This document shows positions 59,675 through 64,000 of a stretch of DNA of 64,000 bases, piece after piece. The stretch comes from Defluviicoccus sp. Lineage in GTDB: Bacteria; Pseudomonadota; Alphaproteobacteria; Rhodospirillales; Defluviicoccaceae. The DNA lies in contig JARSSM010000021.1 of assembly GCA_029624735.1 (NCBI GenBank), forward strand, positions 1-64,000. The letters are read 5' to 3'. How positions within the stretch are numbered: position 1 is the stretch's first letter; each line of letters begins with the position of its first letter. A model generated the notes under the pieces. It worked only from the letters and a program-made list of their open reading frames with translations. It was not told the origin of the DNA and made no database searches. The translations under genes and the position numbers were made by a program.

Positions 59675-60091
59675 CCTTCCCGTGCGGCCCCGGTCTGCAA
59701 GAGTCCAGCCCGACCGCTTCGGAAGGTATGCGACCGGGGATCACACGTCCTTCAGTATGGTACGCCTATCGAACAAAAAACGCACCTGTCATCGTGCACT
59801 GCACAATACGCGAAGGGCTGATCTCGCTGCGTCGCAAATCGGGAAACGGCGACGCTGTTGCCGGGGATGCTGGCGCTTGGCGCTTAGAGCCTGACCGAAA
59901 ATAATGCGCTCAAAATCAGAGCGTTGCTTGCAACAAGCCGTGGATGGCCGGCCTCCGCCGGCCATGACGGGTTGGGAGGGGGCGCCGGCCATGACGGGTT
60001 GGGAGGGGGGCGCCGGCCAGGACGACAACGGGGAAAGCCCTCACGTCTCCCTCAACCGTCATGCGCGGGCGTAAGACCCGCGTATCCACGA
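59675..60091. repeat. 417-bp gene-free region with GC-rich tandem and palindromic repeats
   Basis: From 59956 the 27-mer CGCCGGCCATGACGGGTTGG plus GAGGGGG is repeated (59956-59982, 59983-60010) with a partial third copy from 60011. A hairpin ATGCGCGGG (60061-60069) with CCCGCGTAT (60077-60085) matches the element at 178-201. GGCCGG/CCGGCC arms at 59947-59963 add a second palindrome. No gene is seen; 59675-59935 should hold the promoter of the FMN protein gene. Confidence 0.65.
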
Positions 60092-60349
60092 CTAATCCGG
60101 GCTTGGCCCCGGCGGCGCGGCGGCCGGCGAGGAGGGATCGTCGGCATCGGCGGCCAAGTGGCCGACGCAGCAGACGACCTCGCCCCGGATGCTCTCGACA
60201 CACTCGATCGCCTGCTCCCGGCTGGCAAAGGCGCCGCACGAGCCGTTCTCGATGCCGAAGGGCAGAGCTTCCCAGCGATCGTCGTCCGCGACCACGGCTG
60301 CCGTGCCGTCCTCGGCGGTGCTCATCAGTGTCGCATGCGTCCACTGCAT
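60092..60349 (-). CDS. Unknown 85-residue protein
   Basis: ATG 60349 is preceded by GGGAGGAGG. The product MQWTHATLMSTAEDGTAAVV, then ADDDRWEALPFGIENGSCGAFASREQAIECVESIRGEVVCCVGH, resembles a small alpha/beta domain in which a stress-type edge strand is followed by SREQAIECVES, a helix typical of small regulatory proteins; three Cys are present. The tail is Pro/Ala-rich. No family was recognised. It lies 33 bp downstream of the GGDEF-EAL gene on the same strand and may be co-transcribed with it. Confidence 0.6.
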   Translation of the reverse strand: MQWTHATLMSTAEDGTAAVVADDDRWEALPFGIENGSCGAFASREQAIECVESIRGEVVCCVGHLAADADDPSSPAAAPPGPSPD

Positions 60350-60382
60350 CGGTCAGCCTCCTCCCGTGCGCCGGTCGCGATG

Positions 60383-63181
60383 TTACGTGTCGCGGCCAGC
60401 CGGATGGGCGCGCTCGCGAAGGGCCTCGCGGGAAGCGGAAAAGGCAACCACTTGGCCAGCGTGCCGCTTGACACCGCCCATCCGCTGGGTGAGCCGCTCG
60501 CCTTCTTCCGGCATGCCGAACAGATAGCCCTGCCCCTCGGGACAGCCATGCTGGCGCAGCCACTCCCACTGCGGACGGGTTTCGATGCCTTCGGCAATGA
60601 CGCCGATGCCGAGGCAGCTCGCCATTGCCACCGTCGCCCGTACCAGGGCGCCGTCATTGCCGCCGCCGATGTCGCTCACGAACGAGCGGTCGATCTTGAT
60701 GCGGCGGATCGGATAGCGCCGCAGATAGCTGAGTGACGAGAATCCGGTGCCGAAGTCATCGAGGACCAGGCCGATCGCGAGTTCGCGCATCGCTTCGACA
60801 AAGCGGGCGGTGATTTCGTCGTCCTCGATGAAGACGTTCTCCGTCAGTTCGAATTCAAGGCAGTCCGACGGCACGCCTGCTGACGTGAGGCAAGATGTCA
60901 CCGTTGCTGGCCATTCCGGATCGTGGATCTGCCGCGGCGACAGATTGACGGCGATGCGCAGCGGTGAAGCGCCAGCCTCGCGCCAGCGGCGCAGCTGCGC
61001 GCACGCCTGCGCCAGCACGAACGTGCCGATCTTGCCGATCAGACCGGTGTCTTCGGCGGTCGCGATGAAGACCTTGGGCGGCACCGCCCCCAGCCGCGGA
61101 TGCTGCCAGCGGAGAAGAGCTTCGGCGCCGATGATCTTGCCTGAGCCAAGTTCGACCTGCGGCTGGTAAACGACGCGCAGCAGGCCTAGCTCGATTGCCT
61201 GGCGCAGCTCGTTTTCGAGGTAGACGTGGTGGTCGACGTTGCCGCCCAAGCCCGCAGTGAACAGGCAATATTGATTCTTGCCTTTCGCCTTGGCGCGATA
61301 AAGCGCCGTATCGGCGCGGCGCAGGAGCATCTCCGGGCTGTCACCATGGGCGGGGTAGAGACTGATGCCGACGCTTGTCGTCAGGTGCAGTTCCTGGCCC
61401 TTGACGACGAACGGAGCGCGCATCGTTTCGATCAGCTTGCGGCAGATGCGGAGCGCCGTCGCTTCGCTGTCGATGCCTGGAAGGGCGACCGTGAACTCGT
61501 CACCGCCCATGCGGGCGACGATGTCGTGCTCACGCAGGCTCCGCCGCAAGCGCTTTGCCACGGCGATCAACAGCGCATCGCCCATCATGTGGCCAAGGCT
61601 GTCGTTGATGACCTTGAAGCGGTCAAGATCGAGGAACAGGACCGCAAGCTGATCTTGGGCATCCGTGCTGCCCTCGATGGTCGCTTTAAGCTGCTCCATG
61701 AACTGGCTGCGATTGAGGAGTCCCGTCAATTGATCGTGGGTCGCGTGGTAGACGATCTGTTCCTCGGCGGCCTTGCGTTCGCTGATGTTGCGCGCCGTAA
61801 CGATGGTGATCCGGCCACTCTTGAGCAGGGCATGGGAGACCGAGATCTCGACGGGAAACGTAAGGCCGCGCCGAGGCCGTCCCCACATCTCCCGGACTGG
61901 CCGGCCCTGAATCACCTTGAGGTCGGCCGCTTGGCAGGGCGGTGCGGCGCCGCTGCGGTCATCGTCGCTGGCGAGTGCCAGCAGCGTTCCGATCGGCCGG
62001 CTGCGGACCGCCGTCGTCCGCAAGCCGAACATCGCCTCCGCCGCCGGATTCAAGGTGTCGATCAGGCCGTTGTCGTCGACGATGATCATCGCATCGAACA
62101 TCGAGTCCATGATTGCGCGCAGCCGCCGTTCGCTTTCCGCGAGTGCCAGCGCCTGTGCGCGAGCTTTGGTGACATCGGTGACAATGCCGATCGTCCTGCC
62201 CGCCGCCGTGCGCGTCTCGCGGATCTCGATCCATCTGCCGTCGCGAAAGCAAAGCTCCCAAATTCCCTGCGCGTGGTGGCCCGTCCTGGCCCAGCTGCAC
62301 AGCCACTCCGAGACGGCCTTGCCGCGGATGTGCGGATCAAGCAGGGAACAGAACTCCTTGAACGGCAATCCGCTCACGACATCGTCGGCGATCTCATGAA
62401 ACAGTTGCCGGAAGCGGGGGTTGTACAGAACCAAGCGCTCGTCGGCATCCCAGACGGCAAATCCCTGCGACATCGCCTGGGTCGGTTCGATGAGCAGGTC
62501 GCGGGTGCGTTTCATGTAGGCGGCGCGCTGCTGCAGCCTGCCGACCATGCTCGCAAACGCCCGGGTCAGGCGGCCGATCTCGTCATTGCCGCGGTCATCA
62601 ACGCGGATCGAGGTGTCACCGTCTGCCACCCGGTCTGCCGCCGCCGCCAGCCGTTCGAGACGGCGGGTGAGAAGGAAGCCGACGCCCACTCCGACCAGCG
62701 AACTGACTGCCAGGCCGATGATGGCGATCAACAGTGCGCCGTTACGGACACGGCCGTACATCTCGATGACGGCCGCGTCGGAGAACCTGACGGCGATGAG
62801 GCCGAGCGCATTTGAATGCCCGCGCACCTCGCGCAACCGCCAATGATTGTGTTCGGTGTCGGTGAACTCGGGCAGCGTTGTACCGAGCAGGTTCGGCAGA
62901 GTGGACACAACGACGCGGCCGCGGACATCGGTCAGGACGATGGTCTCGATCCGCGGGTGCTCGACCGCCTGGTCGATGAAGGCCTGCAGCTCGGCGTAAT
63001 CCTCCGTCAGGAAGGCTGCGCGGCTGAGATCGCCGATCAGCTGCAGCAAAGTCTGCTCCGTCGCTTGGAAGTGCCGCGTGAGGCTCACGCGCGTTTCGCC
63101 CGCAGTTGCCAGCAGCAAGACCGCGATCAGGATTGCTTCAACCAGAAAGATGGTGGCGGCGATGCGGGACTTGAGCGACAT
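60383..63181 (-). CDS. Membrane sensor with HAMP, PAS, GGDEF and EAL domains
   Basis: The 932-residue protein has two membrane helices (about 8-28 and 148-170) enclosing a periplasmic region, HAMP (RRLERLAAAADRVADGDTSI), PAS segments (about 240-330 and 345-470), GGDEF with MGGDEFTVAL intact and an RxxD I-site (REHD) five residues before it, and EAL with EALLRW, the downstream Glu of ELTEN, DDFGTGFSSLSYL, KIDRSFV, AEGIET and QGYLFG. Both c-di-GMP synthesis and hydrolysis are chemically possible. It lies 13 bp after the stop of a PhnD-like binding protein gene, which probably feeds it a periplasmic signal. Confidence 0.94.
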   Translation of the reverse strand: MSLKSRIAATIFLVEAILIAVLLLATAGETRVSLTRHFQATEQTLLQLIGDLSRAAFLTEDYAELQAFIDQAVEHPRIETIVLTDVRGRVVVSTLPNLLGTTLPEFTDTEHNHWRLREVRGHSNALGLIAVRFSDAAVIEMYGRVRNGALLIAIIGLAVSSLVGVGVGFLLTRRLERLAAAADRVADGDTSIRVDDRGNDEIGRLTRAFASMVGRLQQRAAYMKRTRDLLIEPTQAMSQGFAVWDADERLVLYNPRFRQLFHEIADDVVSGLPFKEFCSLLDPHIRGKAVSEWLCSWARTGHHAQGIWELCFRDGRWIEIRETRTAAGRTIGIVTDVTKARAQALALAESERRLRAIMDSMFDAMIIVDDNGLIDTLNPAAEAMFGLRTTAVRSRPIGTLLALASDDDRSGAAPPCQAADLKVIQGRPVREMWGRPRRGLTFPVEISVSHALLKSGRITIVTARNISERKAAEEQIVYHATHDQLTGLLNRSQFMEQLKATIEGSTDAQDQLAVLFLDLDRFKVINDSLGHMMGDALLIAVAKRLRRSLREHDIVARMGGDEFTVALPGIDSEATALRICRKLIETMRAPFVVKGQELHLTTSVGISLYPAHGDSPEMLLRRADTALYRAKAKGKNQYCLFTAGLGGNVDHHVYLENELRQAIELGLLRVVYQPQVELGSGKIIGAEALLRWQHPRLGAVPPKVFIATAEDTGLIGKIGTFVLAQACAQLRRWREAGASPLRIAVNLSPRQIHDPEWPATVTSCLTSAGVPSDCLEFELTENVFIEDDEITARFVEAMRELAIGLVLDDFGTGFSSLSYLRRYPIRRIKIDRSFVSDIGGGNDGALVRATVAMASCLGIGVIAEGIETRPQWEWLRQHGCPEGQGYLFGMPEEGERLTQRMGGVKRHAGQVVAFSASREALRERAHPAGRDT

Positions 63182-63194
63182 GGCCGGCCGGATT

Positions 63195-64000
63195 TCACTC
63201 GGCGGCAGACTGCCGCCTGTTTAGAGCCGCCGGTGGCCCCCATCGTCTCAGTTCATCGTAGTCGTGGTCGTCGGCGGCGACGAACCCTTCCCAGCCGGCG
63301 TCGGCGAGAATCTGCCGTCCTTCGGCCGTGTCGGGCCAGGTGAGAACGGTTTGGATGAGCTTTGCACGATCAGCTTCGCTCAATCGCGGGTGGGCGGCGA
63401 TGACGACGTTAGGGATCGGCTTCGTCTCGTGGATCACTTTGAGGGTTGCGATCTGGTCTGCCGGAAGCTGCTTGAGGACGAAGCGGGGCAGCGCGCAGGC
63501 ATCCGCCGTTCCCAACGCGAGGGCGTACAGGCACGATGATTTCGCCTGGTGGTGACGAAGCTGGATATTGACGCCGGGCGTAAGACCGGCAGCCGCAAGC
63601 TCGCGCTGCGCAACTTCGCTGACCGCCGACAACTCCGGCGGCAGCGCCAGCACACGGTCCTTGAGCGCCATCATCGAGTCGGCGGGATCATCATGGCGGG
63701 CAAGGAAAACCGCGGTGAGCGGCGTTGCCAACCGCACCAGAGGCACATAGCCGTATTGATCCGCCGCGAGAATGTAGAAGAAGGGGTGGGCAAAGATGAG
63801 ATCGTAATGGTCTTTGCCGAGTTCCTCGACGAAGGCGGTAAACGATGTCGTCGAGCGGAGATGCACCGGCGTGCCAATGCCCGTTTCGAGGCTGGCAATG
63901 ATGGGCGCGAAGACGTGATCGAGCGTGAGGGGAGGCAGATAAGGGAAGATGCCGAAAACGTAGCCGTTCTGCTGCGCTGGCGCCGGCTGATCCTCTGCGA
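63195..64000 (-). CDS. PhnD-like periplasmic substrate-binding protein (partial)
   Basis: The frame runs off the right edge: NGYVFGIFPYLPPLTLDHVF then APIIASLETGIGTPVHLRSTTSFTAFVEEL matches the PhnD/PBP-like fold start, followed by DHYDLIFAHPFFYILAADQY, SSCLYALALGTADACALPRF and the C-terminal SEADRAKLIQTVLTWPDTAE. The 268 residues visible lack the signal peptide. PhnD-like proteins bind phosphonate, phosphate or phosphite; some serve as sensors rather than transport partners. Proximity to the GGDEF-EAL gene (13 bp) suggests control of c-di-GMP by ligand. Confidence 0.88.
   Translation of the reverse strand, partial: AEDQPAPAQQNGYVFGIFPYLPPLTLDHVFAPIIASLETGIGTPVHLRSTTSFTAFVEELGKDHYDLIFAHPFFYILAADQYGYVPLVRLATPLTAVFLARHDDPADSMMALKDRVLALPPELSAVSEVAQRELAAAGLTPGVNIQLRHHQAKSSCLYALALGTADACALPRFVLKQLPADQIATLKVIHETKPIPNVVIAAHPRLSEADRAKLIQTVLTWPDTAEGRQILADAGWEGFVAADDHDYDELRRWGPPAALNRRQSAAE

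Noticed and set aside
61226..62815. A 529-codon plus-strand frame opposite the GGDEF-EAL gene
   Set aside because: Antisense shadow of GGDEF/PAS coding sequence; no motifs and no ribosome binding site.

Overview
The window is a GC-rich stretch of a bacterial chromosome that reads as an alphaproteobacterium, most likely of the Rhodospirillales type. The grounds are the gene order ruvC-ruvA-ruvB-ybgC-tolQ-tolR-tolA-tolB-pal-cpoB-tilS-ftsH-folP-glmM, the order zapA - 6S RNA - 5-formyl-THF cyclo-ligase, a short alphaproteobacterial-type flagellin, the hopanoid transporter HpnN, and frequent GTG/TTG starts with 4-bp stop/start overlaps. The genus cannot be fixed from the sequence alone.

Region 1 (1-13.7 kb) is accessory and scarred. 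It opens with IS-end-like repeats and a palindromic element, then a 12-repeat CRISPR array read on the minus strand, an intact cas2, and two broken type I-G (old I-U) genes placed head to head: the 3' end of cas1 on minus and the 3' end of csb2 (cas5-cas6) on plus. A penicillin-binding-protein remnant follows, then an intact 1120-residue TIR / NB-ARC-type STAND / WD40 protein (probable abortive-infection sensor). An HTH gene and a stub lie beside tRNA-Arg(CCT). Next come a CDF metal exporter with a MerR-type promoter whose merR gene is broken, an MntA antitoxin with a HepT-like stub, an AT-rich OLD-family ATPase/TOPRIM nuclease, and a Phd/VapC toxin-antitoxin pair.

Region 2 (13.8-36.6 kb) is core. 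It holds a TPR/O-GlcNAc-transferase-like protein divergent from flagellin (suggesting flagellin glycosylation), gap with a clear terminator, a coiled-coil gene plus zapA and 6S RNA, folate and YmdB/YebC genes, ruvCAB (Holliday junction processing), the complete Tol-Pal envelope operon, then tilS, ftsH, folP, glmM and thiD.

Region 3 (36.6-49.7 kb) mixes species-level genes: a 44-residue small protein behind a CtrA-like box, an RTX plus ELWKSDGT-repeat surface protein, tRNA-Arg(CCG), a translationally coupled pair of a CHASE2 adenylate/guanylate cyclase and a FecR-TPR-beta-barrel outer-membrane protein, an unknown small protein, HpnN and a VOC-like protein.

Region 4 (49.7-64 kb) has an accessory AAA+ ATPase / subtilisin-like protease pair with a divergent DUF2188 gene, an unusual 1197-residue glycogen branching enzyme carrying an extra dead N-terminal copy of itself, a coupled alpha/beta hydrolase, an FMN-dependent glutamate-synthase-family protein, a repeat cluster related to the element at the left end, an unknown small protein, and a PhnD-like binding protein (running off the right edge) co-transcribed with a membrane GGDEF-EAL protein.

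The most unusual items are the TIR-STAND-WD40 protein beside the wrecked I-G locus, the AAA-subtilase-DUF2188 module, the duplicated GlgB, and the cyclase/FecR-barrel pair.
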